64,000 nt of DNA, from positions 41,908,755 through 41,972,754 of the forward strand of contig NC_053048.1 in NCBI RefSeq assembly GCF_003473485.1. The letters run 5' to 3'. Below, in pieces: positions 36,901 to 48,373 of this stretch. Made by a program: the position numbers and the translations under genes. Under the pieces are notes generated by a model that searched no databases, was not told the DNA's origin, and saw only the letters and a program-made list of their open reading frames with translations. Within the stretch, counting starts at the first letter, position 1. Each line of letters starts with the position of its first letter. This DNA is from Medicago truncatula (Eukaryota; Streptophyta; Magnoliopsida; Fabales; Fabaceae).

Positions 36901-37619
36901 TGCCTGTTGAAACTTCTTCAGAGGTGGGAGAAGCTACTAAAGTAGAAAATAATCGTAGCCCTGCATATCGCTGTAAGAAGTGCCGTCGTATTGTTGCATT
37001 GCAAGAACATGTTGTAGATCATATTCCTGGGGAGGGTGAGACATCCTTTGGTTGGCACAAGCGGAAAAGTGGCAATCCTTTTAACAAGTCTAATGAATCT
37101 GAGTGTTCGTCCATATTTATTGAGCCTCTACGGTGGATGAAAGATGGTAAGAGAACACTCAACTACAATATCAAAATGTGTCTATTTTTCCAACAAGCAT
37201 TGGATTTGACTTTACATTGTTCATTTGTCCAAGATGCTCTCATTATTTAGTATAAGACAATGAGAGCCGTCTTTTATAATATTTTGAATTTGAATTGCAT
37301 ATTACCAATTTTTTCTTGGAGCATTAATGAATGTTTTCTACTTCCTACATTGTTTGAGTGGATTCCTCTATATATATATAAGGTTCTTTGGTGATATGAA
37401 CTGTGCGCATAAATATGCATAAAAATTACAATATCTTTTTACTGATATATTTCTTGTCACTCAGTTGAAGAAGGCGCGTTGGAGGGAAAGCTGTCCTGTG
37501 CTCATTGTGATGCCCGTTTGGGATACTTCAATTGGGCAGGCATACAATGCAGCTGTGGAAGCTGGATAACACCAGCTTTTCAACTACACAAAAGTCGGGT
37601 AGATATAAGCCCTGTGTAA
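33956..37619 (+). CDS. YVH1/DUSP12-type dual-specificity phosphatase, 360 aa, 6 exons
   Basis: Exons 33956-34380, 35014-35066, 35360-35424, 35518-35596, 36841-37146, 37465-37619 (1083 nt, phases consistent, all GT-AG). The N-terminal half is a dual-specificity phosphatase domain: general-acid Asp 105 (AVPLRD) and signature HCFAGVSRS at 134-142 with nucleophile Cys 135 and Arg 141, the latter split by intron 1. The C-terminal half carries Cys pairs YRCKKC and SCAHC, then FNWAGIQCSCGSWITPAFQ. This zinc-binding domain is specific to the Yvh1/DUSP12 family, whose yeast member releases Mrt4 during 60S ribosome maturation. A similar role here is inferred. The length matches the family. Intron 4 contains two MITEs. 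The long minus-strand frame over exon 1 is a shadow. Confidence 0.94.
34650..34690. repeat. Hairpin with 19-bp perfect arms in phosphatase intron 1
   Basis: TAAGCTTTTTTCAACTTAT (34650-34668) and its exact complement (34672-34690) are separated by GAA. It sits in the middle of an AAGCTTAT-rich, partly self-complementary stretch (34500-34800), probably a MITE. Confidence 0.85.
35933..36110. mobile_element. hAT-type MITE (178 bp) in phosphatase intron 4
   Basis: The ends TAGTGTTGTCAA and the complement of CAGTGTTTTCAA form the terminal repeats. The 8-bp flanks ATCTGTAC (35925-35932) and ATTTGTAC (36111-36118) match at 7 of 8 positions. It is the same family as 41556-41748. Confidence 0.8.
36249..36624. 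mobile_element. Tourist-like (PIF/Harbinger) MITE, 376 bp, in phosphatase intron 4
   Basis: Terminal repeats GGCTATGTTTGGGAGTT and the complement of GGTTTTGTTTGGGAGTT extend inwards (GGAGGGAAAGGGAGAGG against the complementary end). Flanking TTA duplications lie at 36246-36248 and 36625-36627. Confidence 0.85.
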
Positions 37620-38970
37620 GTCTTGTTGCGCCACTTTATACATATACTCATTTCTCGATAAGGGAAGCCACTTTTTCCGTTGTTCTTGGACTTGCATTCT
37701 GCTCAAGTTTTCCAAGCTGCAAATGAAGTTATGGAATGAAGTCTTGTTCATCATACCTGCTCAAGATTTCGAGGCTAAACAAATGCAGTTATGGTTGAGA
37801 GGATTGTAGTCTTGCATCTTTTTTGCTCAAAAGTGTTCTGTCCACGTAGCTGGCTTTTTTCTATATATTTTATCTTCAAATTTGTCTTTGGTTGAAAGAT
37901 ATCGGCTACAAGTTGAAATCTTATTTATGTATTGATAGATACATCTACAATGCCTGGAATATACATTAATTTTTATTCAAAAGCAATTGGATCAGAACCT
38001 GAATGTTGTAGTTGGGTCATTATTAGTAGTTAAAATTATGGATATCAAGTTGTCTCTGCAGGTAGTTGCTGATGTCCAGATATTTTGCTTATAATTAATG
38101 GAAAGCTTTTTCTCTATCTCCCAACATGAAGAAAATTGGTAATATTTGTGATAGATCTTGCAACTGTTGACTTGAATAGTATTCTCATTACTCGTGTGTA
38201 AGGTTTGTTTGGTGGCTAGGAAAAGAGATCTTAATAGAGTTCTATGATAATGAGATAGAGGAGTCTGATGAGATATTATCCTATCTATTATATGGCGGTG
38301 ACAATGATCGTCAAATTGTCTTTAAACAAATATCAAGACTATAGTAGAATGAGTTTTTTTTTTTTTTTTTTTTTTTCGAAAGAGTTTAGGATGAAACCCA
38401 TACACACATGTAACCAAAAAAAAAAAACCCATACACACACTGTCAAAAGGTGGGAATTGAGTTCGAAGTTGTGATTTAAATATCTTTATTTCGACCATCA
38501 GACAGCCTTAATTTTAAGCTGAATTGCGTCACTTTTTTTTAGGTTGAATTTAATTGATTAAAATAAATACATTAGTTTATGCTTTGTATCAAACACTATA
38601 TAATCGCTGTAACAAAAAAAAACACTATATAATCGTTAAATTGTTCAACAAAAAGAGTAAAATATGTTAAAGTTTCATCCCTAAAAAATTGCAATTTGTT
38701 AATGAAGTGAGTATTTCATTCATATAAATATTTTTTGAACAAGTTCATTCGTATAAATATTATATCTAAAATTAATTAAAACTTAGTTATCGTGATGATT
38801 TAGAGATTAAGGATCAACCTTTGATGATTGTACTAAATATGTTTTTTTTTTAGGGAATTGTACTAAATATGTTAAATTTAGTACCATGACATAAATAAGC
38901 AATTCTTTATTTAAAAAAAAAATAGTGCAGTTGCCCACAAGACATAACTTAACTAACAATGTCAATAATG

Positions 38971-39004
<34 letters not shown>

Positions 39005-39693
39005 AACAATGTCAATATTGTTAGATTGTTTGACATCGTTAGATTGAACACCTTCATTAAGTTTTGAACCGAGAACAAAAATAAATTTCAATTTTTTTTA
39101 AACAAAAACATACATAGTTCTATTACACCGCCGTTAACCGTTAATGATGAAAAAAAACATAAATTATTGCCAAGTTAGTTTAATAGGGCTCTATCTTGAA
39201 TTTTTTACATCATCTTAGGAAAAACCGAATTAAACCTCATCAAATGAGATTTTTCAAAAATAAATTAACGAGACTACCTTACCCTTTGGCAAATATTTGT
39301 TATTTTAGATTTATTTATTGTGTGAATGGATTTGGTGATAATATAAGAAAATTCAATTATAGACTGTAAGCACTACTCATCAGAGTAACATAGTTAATGG
39401 CTGCGTGCTTTTCAATAAACTGCATGGAACAATATCTCTAGTAAAAGGAAACGCATGTTTTCCATATGTTTAAAGTAATTTGTACAGGCTTCTAATTCTC
39501 ATTGATCTATTAACACCAGCACTAAAATGGATATATCTAAAAATTAAAGTTAAGGTGAGAAAAATGACCCTGAATAGGAGTTGAAATACTCAAGGATGAT
39601 CACATGAATGCTCCAATCCTCACATCAAGACTTGTTGAGGAGTGGCCTTCCATCATCAATTCCGAATAATCCATCTTTTGTTTATGGAAGGAA
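37620..39693. other. 3' UTR of the phosphatase and intergenic region
   Basis: No other gene is seen. Long homopolymers occur: T-runs near 38352-38375 and 38971-38999. The right end contains the 3' UTR of the minus-strand gene that ends at 39694. Confidence 0.5.
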
Positions 39694-42600
39694 TTAGTGG
39701 GACTGTGCCTCCAGTAGGATGTTTGTCGCCACATTCACGTCATTTCTGGCCTGCACTAGGGCTTGTCTGGCAGAATTCCTGTCAAATCCCATTGAAACAA
39801 GGGTTATGATTGAGTCCTCTGATGGTTCTACTGCAGAATGCGTTGGAGCCGGATAGTTTCTCTGCACAAAGAATCCATGCTCAGTGAGCAAAAAAAACAA
39901 GTGCAAATCAAACCATAAAAAGAGTTATAGTATACACATGAAGTAAAACTTGCCTCCATTTGGCGAGCTGGGTAGGATGGTACATTCCCCATAACATTCC
40001 TTGTTGATGTTGTGCGTGGAGTCCCCATAGATGGCAAGGAAATTCGTGAAAAGAATGATGAAATAAACTCCGGAAACTGTAATGTAGGTTCATATTAGCA
40101 CACAAAAACTTACAGTTCATCACTTTATGTATAATAATGTATATAGTATATACTGCATAGTTGTTGAAAGTAATAATATGTATAAAGTGTAGAGAAAAGT
40201 GTAGCTTGCATTTAGTTTGCAGCTAAAAGGGAAGGAAGCACCTAGTCTTAAATCCTATAAATGTTCATGAAGAATCGTGATGGATTTGTTAAGTTACAAA
40301 ATGCTTTGCATGAGCGAATTGTCATGTGGGTCTTGAAGCCTATCAACTAATGCACTCAGAAATTTAGCATCTACACTGATATTTGAAAGATTTCAAATTT
40401 GGTTTTACCTCTAAGAAACAATGCTTAAATATGCATCATATAGTTGGCATGGATTTTTGTGTCAGAAATATTTCATGTTAATCTTATTTTTGAAGTATAT
40501 CAATGAATGAAAGGGATACAAAACATCCTTGAATAACATGAAATTTTAGAAGTTTGATATTAATGATGGAGGCTTCCAACTCAACAGTGATGTTAATCAA
40601 ATATTCATCCTATAATTTGACATTAATTGGCGTAAGATTAATTTTGATTTACACTTAACAACAAATTCTGACTATAACTATATAGGTGCATTCCTTTGGG
40701 AAAGCTTGTGTCCATAAAAACATAGTTCCTAAAAACTAAGATAATGAAACATCATGCATAAAATTACCTTTGCTTTGCGGATATAGAAGACATTCAAACG
40801 GTATAAGGAACCGGCAAGGATGCCACACATCCCTGGTAACATGGACCTTTTCCATTTTGACAGTAGAAGCTACAATAAAATAAATTAGTTTTCATGAGTT
40901 GAATGGTTCTGGACATGGCTAAGTTATATAAGCACCCATAACTAAGTTGTACTAACCTGAAGACCAGCTAGATATATGAATGACTTATCTGAGAAGTGGA
41001 AACCACAAATACGGAACCGTGTTGAAACGGGAATGTCAAAGAAAAAGGGTACAAATGAAGCAAATATAAGGCCATAAGGTCCAGGAGTGACTAGGGTTGT
41101 TGAAGGATCTGCAAAGATTGAACAAACAACTTTCGAAGTAAGAATAAAAACATAATAAATGAACAGAACTTTAAATATCAAGGTGCACAAAGCAACACAC
41201 AACTGACTGCATAATAAAATATTGAGCAATAAACTGCTTCATCAAATTAAAAAAATCAGTATCTGCAGGATACAGAGTAAACCGTGCCATCAAATTCTTA
41301 CGTAATGGATTGGTCATTTGGCACTGTAAAGAAGAAGGCAGGTCAATCATATACCATTCAAACTTGTTGATAGGATGCTTTCCTCATAACCAATGATTGT
41401 TTTGTGGATTTGAATACAAAAACAAGCTCACAGTTGAACATTGAATACAAAAACTTGTGTCTGGATTTGAAGCATAAGTTTATAATACTTGGATCATCAC
41501 TAAACACATAACCTTTCCAACCTTGGATGACTTTCTAAATGAAGACGATTTGGTGCAGTGTTGTCGATCGCAGAAAATAGTGGTTTGTTTAAATTTCGCT
41601 ACTTATCAATGTTAATAGTACCGCTATAACTGCTATTCGACAATATTTTGTACTATATAGCGTATCGAATTACAGTATCCCAGAACAGTAATGGTTTGTT
41701 CAAATTCAGCTAGGCTATAAACACTATAGCTGCTCTTTAACAACACTCATTTGGTATTACAATATGGTCAATTTTCACGTCACTTCTGACTTCAGAGCCA
41801 GCTGAATATTCTCAGCCCTTGAGATAAATGGAGATGTCGTGGTCTAAAGATGTTAGTTAGGAGCATGGTTGTCAAATTTGGGATTCAACCAAAGACCGTT
41901 TGCGTGTAAAAAAAGCGTAAATCATAGGATCGTAACTCGGATCGTAAGATCTCACCAAACAGACAAAATTATAGGAATAACTAAGAAAAATAACTTTACC
42001 ATCATTTTTTAGTTAATTCAATCATAAAGATGAGAGTTTGACCAAAGTCCAAAACATAAATTATAGAATTTTTTATTAATTCCCACCAACCACGAAATGA
42101 TAAATGCAAAGATGGGATAACATTTGATTGGAATAAGGGAATTAATAAATAAATACCTTGAAACCAAAAAAATAATAATAATACGAGTCCCAAAAATAGG
42201 ATGAGAAATTCCCAAATTGAGGAGAAGTCTCAATTAAAAACCCACCGAGTACCAAAATAAGTGTACGCTCAATCTATTCCTTCTCTTGCGATGAAAAACG
42301 GATTGAATTCCAAGTCAAAACGTGCAAAACTGGGCTGTAAAGGTGCGGGTTGTTCCAGGTCAACCGGGTCAAGATGTGCGACCCGGGTTAAGAACGTGTG
42401 AAACCAGCACGGGATAAAGCGCTGATCCTACGATTCCAAGATCTTCCTCTGCGGGCTCTCCGCTCCGGCCTCTTCAACGATTTTCGTGCCGCTCCGGCAC
42501 GGTGGAGAGAGAAAAATGTGCAAGATCTTAAGATCTCATGATCTAGATCGCGCTCTTAACAACCTTGGTTAGGAGTATGCCTAGAAATTATGTTATCTCC

Positions 42601-45167
42601 AACCATTTCATGTGAAAGACCCTTTGGGCTTAAAGAATACATAACAAATGTATCCACTGCACAATGCGTCTGACTTCAATTTAGAAGAGATGAATTGGAG
42701 CAGTGAAAAACAAAATCTTGACCTTTGGTAAAAGAGACTGCAGCCCCATGTCAAGGAACTACTAGAATACAACAATAAATAAACATTAGTACTTTCCCAC
42801 TTGATCCTATTGTTGCAGTGCACTTGTCCATTGTAACATTTGCACCTTTGCAACATTGAGCATATTTGCTTGTTAGCTTTGTACTGGCTAGTGTTCAGTT
42901 TCATACAACGTCTCAGTTATCAAACAGAAATCCTATACCGAGGAAGTGGCCCCGTCTTGTATTCTCAACCTAGTCACGATCCTATTTTACATATATATGA
43001 TTGCTTTTTTATAATCAATACAAACTCCTTTATTCTTTTGAGCCTTCCATAATACCTCTCTTGGCACTGATAGACTCTTATTGATCAATGGGAAAAGAGC
43101 AGATACATAGAACAGAAAAGAGAAAAAATAAGGAAAGAATGTGAAGGCTATTTACCCTCCAATGGAATTTCTCTTCATACTGTTAATACAGTTTTGACAA
43201 AACAATTCCTACCCTAACTTCTCTGCTCCCCATTCAGTATTTTAAGTATTACAGTTTTCGATCCCCTTCACCTTCTTTCTGTAGTACACTCTTAACAGCA
43301 GCCCCTGGGACCGTTGATCACTAACAACACCTTACTGTATGCTTCTTACAAATCAATAAGAACAGGCTTTGACCCATGTTGGTCAAGTCATTTTCATTTC
43401 TCCAATATCTCTATCAATTTTCATAACAAGTAAATTACTTCTGTGGTCAACCTCCTTGGTCTAAAATCAAATTAATATTTTTAGTGTATTTTTTCTTAAG
43501 CTCTACTCAATTACCTTCTTCCATAAAGATATGAATTAAAGTATTTGTCCCTCACTCGTCATACATTATCTTAGACCTCAATTTCGCTTTGTGAGTCCTC
43601 TTATACCATTCTCTTCTAGACCAATCTATATCTCAATTCTCAATAGGTATATTATCTAGTCCAAGTCCAACTACTTAACAATTACATATTCACTTCAATG
43701 CTTTACTTACCCCAGCCTCCTGAATCCTAGGATAAAGGGTGTACTTTTAGACCTCCTTTCTAGTGAATAGGCTATTAAAGGGCAATAAACAACTTGGGAA
43801 AGTGACTCTCCAACCTTTCATTGACATCTTGTTCTGTGACCAAGACTTTACCCTCTTTATCCTCACGGAAGTTCAAAGATGTGTCAGCATTAATATTTCA
43901 TTTAAAGGGAGGTTCCTCTAAAACAGATAACCATAGATCCACCCATGTGATCCACACTAAACTGACATTTGAAAAGGCTCATGAAATGCGAAAAAAGAAG
44001 AAGACATAAACAAAAGATCATAAATTGATACAAAAATAGTCAACAAAACTCAGCACATGAACAAAACAAAAGTGACATGCACATTCAAATATATGGAGTA
44101 AAATGTATCACAATAAAATGCATATTAAGAGATTGATCAAAGTTTAAGAGGTGAAAGACATTACAAAAATCAAATTGAGAAGAATACCTTTCAAAAGTGC
44201 TACAGCAACTACTTCAAATAGTAGTGAGGTTAACATGGAGAACACAATAAACACCTGTGAAAAGAGTGCATCACATATTTCAAAACCCCATAAAAGGTAC
44301 AATTAGAATAGCAATTAGATATATAAAAGGTACATTACATCAGCAAGAACTTGGTTTTCTGAAATTATATATAGAGATAGCAATTAAATCCTAAATATAA
44401 CCTAACAAGTTACTTACCGAGTGTTTATTGGAACCAATTTGTCTCTCAAATACCCTGAAGTAATATAGCAGATACAATCCAAACATCAACTCGGGTGTTG
44501 ATGTGAAGGAAAATACAGACATAATCAACTTCCATATGCGAAGCTTTCCAAAGATATCCTGCCAGAGCAAGAACAACACAACTCAAAACAACATAGTAAG
44601 TGCATAATATGTTCGGATTTGTGTGAAAAATGTCAGAGTTCCGGTGTTTCCAGTGCTTCTAAGTTATAATTTAGTCTCTAGAATTCAAATTAAAAAAAAC
44701 AACAACAAAACCAAGCCTTATCTCACTAAGTGTGGTTGGCAACATGGATCAAATTACGCCAGTGTTTTATCATGAACCAGAATGTAAATTAAAAACAAGA
44801 ACCATAAAATCATAGCACTTATACTACTCCCATCAGATTTGTTCATGGATGACATTATCCCTTACTACAACAACTCCAAGAGAAAAAAGTTAAGTAAATC
44901 AACGGCTCAAATTCACGCTAACTAAAATTTCACCTAACTTATGAACTACAAACACAGACAAAGACATGGACACCGGATTCGAGACAATGCATGATTCAAT
45001 GTAATCACATGAGTCAGTGTCAAACACATGTCAAACATTGTGACACGCCTATGATTAGAAGTGTCGAAGCTACATACCTAAAAGTAATGGTATAACTTGG
45101 TTAAAAATTGTCATATCATGTAACACAGTTTATGATAAATCAAAATTATTAACTAAACAAAGGGGTA

Positions 45168-45209
<42 letters not shown>

Positions 45210-45617
45210 ACATTCATTAATTAATTGTAAGATAAACAAATGTGAAACACAAAATCAAGTAACAGAAACAGCTTAAAAACAACACAATTAACTTGATCAC
45301 ATACAAAAACATTAAAATGAAAAAGGAAAAATCAAATCGGTACCTGATAAGACAAGCCCAAAGTGTTGAAACGACCCTGGATCCCAAAGAAGATTGTGAA
45401 AAGCGCTGAAGCGATGATGAAAGCCCTTGTAACAGGAGCATTTGCTGTGACAAATACACATAATAAAGCATTTGAATTTGGGTTTTAACGCAAATCGAAA
45501 ACCAAAAAATACTTTGTAACAAAAATTTACAATAAAAAACGAGAAAAATAAAAGGGTGTGGAAAATTGAATAAGGGAGATGAATGAACGTACTGAAACCA
45601 GATGGGCCTCCGTTCAT
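39694..45617 (-). CDS. UBAC2: UBAC2-type rhomboid-like protein with UBA domain, 292 aa, 8 exons
   Basis: ER membrane rhomboid pseudoprotease family linked to ER-associated degradation and trafficking (plant rhomboid-like 18/UBAC2 group). Exons on minus: 45617-45593, 45444-45344, 44558-44418, 44254-44188, 41108-40957, 40869-40768, 40076-39954, 39861-39694 (879 nt, phases consistent). Exons 2-6 encode hydrophobic membrane segments, with conserved blocks [28 protein letters not shown] and [23 protein letters not shown] lacks the catalytic serine of active rhomboids. The C-terminus (about residues 250-290) is a UBA domain with the MGF motif ([17 protein letters not shown]), which binds ubiquitin in this family. 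Intron 7 has a GC donor (GAG|GCAAGT). Intron 4 (3.1 kb) carries hAT elements and a decayed LINE. Length fits the family. Confidence 0.94.
41556..41748. mobile_element. hAT-type MITE (193 bp) in rhomboid-gene intron 4
   Basis: The ends CAGTGTTGTCGA and the complement of GAGTGTTGTTAA form the terminal repeats; flanks ATTTGGTG (41548-41555) and ATTTGGTA (41749-41756) are an 8-bp duplication with one change. Internal GGTTTGTTTAAATTTCGCTA matches the element at 35933 in reverse. Confidence 0.8.
41864..42567. mobile_element. hAT-type non-autonomous element (704 bp)
   Basis: The ends CATGGTTGTCAA and the complement of CAAGGTTGTTAA are flanked by a perfect 8-bp duplication GTTAGGAG (41856-41863 and 42568-42575). 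Its right part is GC-rich (GCTCTCCGCTCCGGCCTC) in an otherwise AT-rich intron. I recognise no transposase. Confidence 0.85.
43250..44010 (-). mobile_element. Decayed RTE-type LINE reverse transcriptase
   Basis: On the minus strand, frames shift often. [20 protein letters not shown] (near 43870-43810) matches the linker just before the RT domain of plant RTE elements. LIDLxEAYSKV (near 43340) matches the RT block FIDLEKAYDKV. No intact frame exists. It lies within the long intron of the rhomboid-like gene. Confidence 0.55.
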
Positions 45618-46145
45618 CTTCGCAGTGAAGAAGAAGAAGAAGAAGAAAAAGAAGAAGAAGAAAGCTACGACCTTTTCTTCTTCCGAGTTTGAGTTTGTTT
45701 TCTTCTTCTTTTCGTTTGAATGAAAAATTTGTTCAGTTTCTTTCTAATTTTTTGGGTTTTTTTCCTTATAAGAAGGCTTAATTATATTTTTCTTCATTCA
45801 TCGTTTATCTTTTTTAATTTTGTTCAATTTTTTTAACTCGTTTTTTTATTTACCTTTTACTTAATATCTGTTTTTTGTGTCATTTACAAGTGGTCGGAAC
45901 TCGCATATTTTAATTGTAAAAAATCAGGAGTCAGATTCAAATTCTGACCGCTATCCACTGAGCAATGTTTTCAATACATTTAATATTCATTTTAATCATC
46001 TTTAGTAAAATGAACTCAAGAGGGTTTGGATGAAAATACATAAATCTCTTCTAATTTAATAAATATTCCGACTTAAATTCTAGTTCATCCTTAGGCATGC
46101 AACAATGTTAAAACTCTTAAAAATAGTTCGTTGCATATTTGAGTC
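45618..46145. other. Promoter side of the rhomboid-like gene
   Basis: A GAA/AAG run (45626-45660) lies in its 5' leader. No other gene is seen before the truncated F-box frame. Confidence 0.5.
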
Positions 46146-46574
46146 CTACAAAATTTTACTCGATATCATCTTCATATGTTTCTCCCATAAATAATAACTT
46201 CTACATCTTTCCCTAAGAGATTTGCATACTTGTGCCACATTGCATAATTCAGTAGGTGAAAGTTTTTCAAGAATACAATCCAATGGTAAATCATGCAGAT
46301 CCAAGAGAGAAGCTTTATCTTCCTCTTCTTCTCTATACTCAACTTTGGACACCAAACAACTTTTGTTTTGTAATTGCATGCCAAGAGAAAATTGAAAAAA
46401 ACTAAAAGGTAGAAAAATAGTTCTTGTTTTGAGCCTAGAAGCTAGGAAACTTAAAAGCTTTCCACAAAAACCATTTGACACAAGTTTTTTCACATTTGAT
46501 GACAGTGGTTTATTTATAAAGGATTTTGAAAGGATCATAACAAAGGAGACAAAAGATATAAGGATGTAAAACAT
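46146..46574 (-). pseudogene. Truncated F-box gene (first exon only)
   Basis: A 142-codon frame starts MFYILISFVSFVMILSKSF (hydrophobic N-terminus) and contains an F-box, LDLHDLPLDCILEKLSPTEL then LWEKHMK. This layout (hydrophobic start, F-box near residue 95, LWEKHM) is that of the plant At2g26850-like F-box family, normally about 370 aa. Here a stop follows about ten residues after LWEKHM and no downstream exon is visible on the minus strand. It is probably a remnant, though the F-box itself is complete and could still bind Skp1. Confidence 0.65.
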
Positions 46575-46788
46575 TGTGATTGGAGAGGATTATATATCAA
46601 AAGGGTGTTATTTGAGAATAGGCACAAGGAGAAGAAAAGATAAAAAAACATGTATACCAAGAAATGATTTATTAGAGACGAAAACAAGATCCACCAATGG
46701 AAGATGAGAGTAGTGGTTTGGCAAAACCAATGGTTTTTGTCTTGAGAAGGACTTATGTAGACTACACAACCGACAAGCTTACATAATA

Positions 46789-47092
46789 CTTCGACCGTCT
46801 TAAATTATAAGAAAAAACAAATCACATTTTGGAATATAGTTTTTTTGTGTTTTCTTTGAAAAAAGTTTTATAGGAAGATGTAAAAACAATTTTAATTAGC
46901 TATTGGTTATAGAGAAAAAATTGAATGTAATTTGCATTTAATATTATGAGAATAAACAAAGAAAAATCTTGGAAAAGATGATTTTTTTTAAAACAAGATT
47001 AAATAGGATAAAAGTTTGTCATTTTTACTTATATTTTGGGACAAAAAAAATGTTTTTTTTTTTTTTTTGCTTATTTTATGAGACGGAGGGAG
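46789..47092. mobile_element. Stowaway (Tc1/mariner) MITE, 304 bp
   Basis: The ends CTTCGACCGTCTTAAATTATAAG and the complement of CTCCCTCCGTCTCATAAAATAAG are flanked by TA on both sides (46787-46788 and 47093-47094). The CTCCCTCCGTC terminus is typical of Stowaway MITEs. Confidence 0.85.
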
Positions 47093-47094
47093 TA

Positions 47095-48373
47095 GGTTGT
47101 TAGTTAAAGCAAAATTTCATTACATTGAACACAAAACAAACAACATCAAAGTATGATTCTTAAAAAATGTTTGTATATAGTGATTTAACACAAAACAACC
47201 AAGAGAAGAAATGTGTGTATGGGAGGAGGATGCAAAACATTGTATATTTGGTTAGATTATTATATTGATTATGACTTCTAAAAGAGACATGGTAGATAAA
47301 AATTCAAAAACAAATAAAATCATTTGTTTAATTTTGGATATCTCCACATGTTCCCTCAATTGGACAAGATATGGGCAAGATTTTGTAATTTCAGTGAGAG
47401 TTCAAACCTTATTGGAAATAGTTGAAAAGCATTCATTAATACAATTTTAATAAATAATTTTTTTTTATAAAAATATTTACTCTTCCGAATATAGTCTTGT
47501 GAGAATACTAAAGAGAAGTCAAACCAGCTCATCGAAATTGTCATCGAAAAGAATCAAACTTAAGACTTGAGAAAGGGGTACATTTCAAAATCTTAAATCA
47601 ACATCATAGGAACAACCCAAATAGCTTAATATCTATACTCATTAATTACAAATATTTTTCCTTAACTCTTTCCTTAGGAAAATGTTACATGAACACTCTT
47701 TATTCCTACACCTCATTGTACACCTCATGTATTAGGGATATTTTGGTAAGTTCATCTCACAACCACACTTTATCTTCTATTTATGTGAGGTCCAAGTTGC
47801 CACGTGTCAGAATTTTGTGTAGATGTAAAGGATATATTGCCACATAGGATGGTACATGTATCATCACTCTTTTCCTTATTACTTGCACCACCTTCGTGCA
47901 TTATCATCTCACTACAAGGCTGTATGCAAAACAACCAGTGCATGCTAAATGCAAGCCACATTTTTTTTTTTTTTTTTGACAAAAGCAAGCCACACTTTTA
48001 AAACATATCTTAGAAAAGGGATAAAAATCACTATTTTGGTGTAGTATCTAATAGTATTTAACATCCAAAAGACTGCCAAATAAATTGTGTCCCAAGCCGA
48101 AATATCACAAGTACCACCTCATCCAAACTATCGCAAAGAAAACTATAATCAAAATCCATTTTATCAACCATTAACTTGGAACTGCGTATCTTTCATTATC
48201 ATTCAATAACAAGAGAGAATATATAGCCCAACAATAACTACATGTCTAATACTACATCGAATACAAATAAAATTACCCAAAAGGATAGTTAATATTGTAA
48301 TTCATAAATAAAGTAAATTATACAAAGTTTTTATAAATGGATTTATTATCAAAAATAAATAAATAAAATAACA
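47095..48373. other. Intergenic region with one duplicated segment
   Basis: 47278-47450 recurs at 55169-55345 (same AAAAGAGACATGGTAGATAA start). 48102-48320 recurs at 56781-57000 as the left end of the large duplication. No gene is supported. Confidence 0.55.

Noticed and set aside
45174..45208. Long A-run as a retroposon tail
   Set aside because: It lies in an intron with no recognisable element on its 5' side and no direct repeats, so it is just a homopolymer.
47265..47450. Additional F-box exon in the segment repeated at 55169
   Set aside because: The segment is duplicated, but neither strand gives a convincing domain or splice sites.
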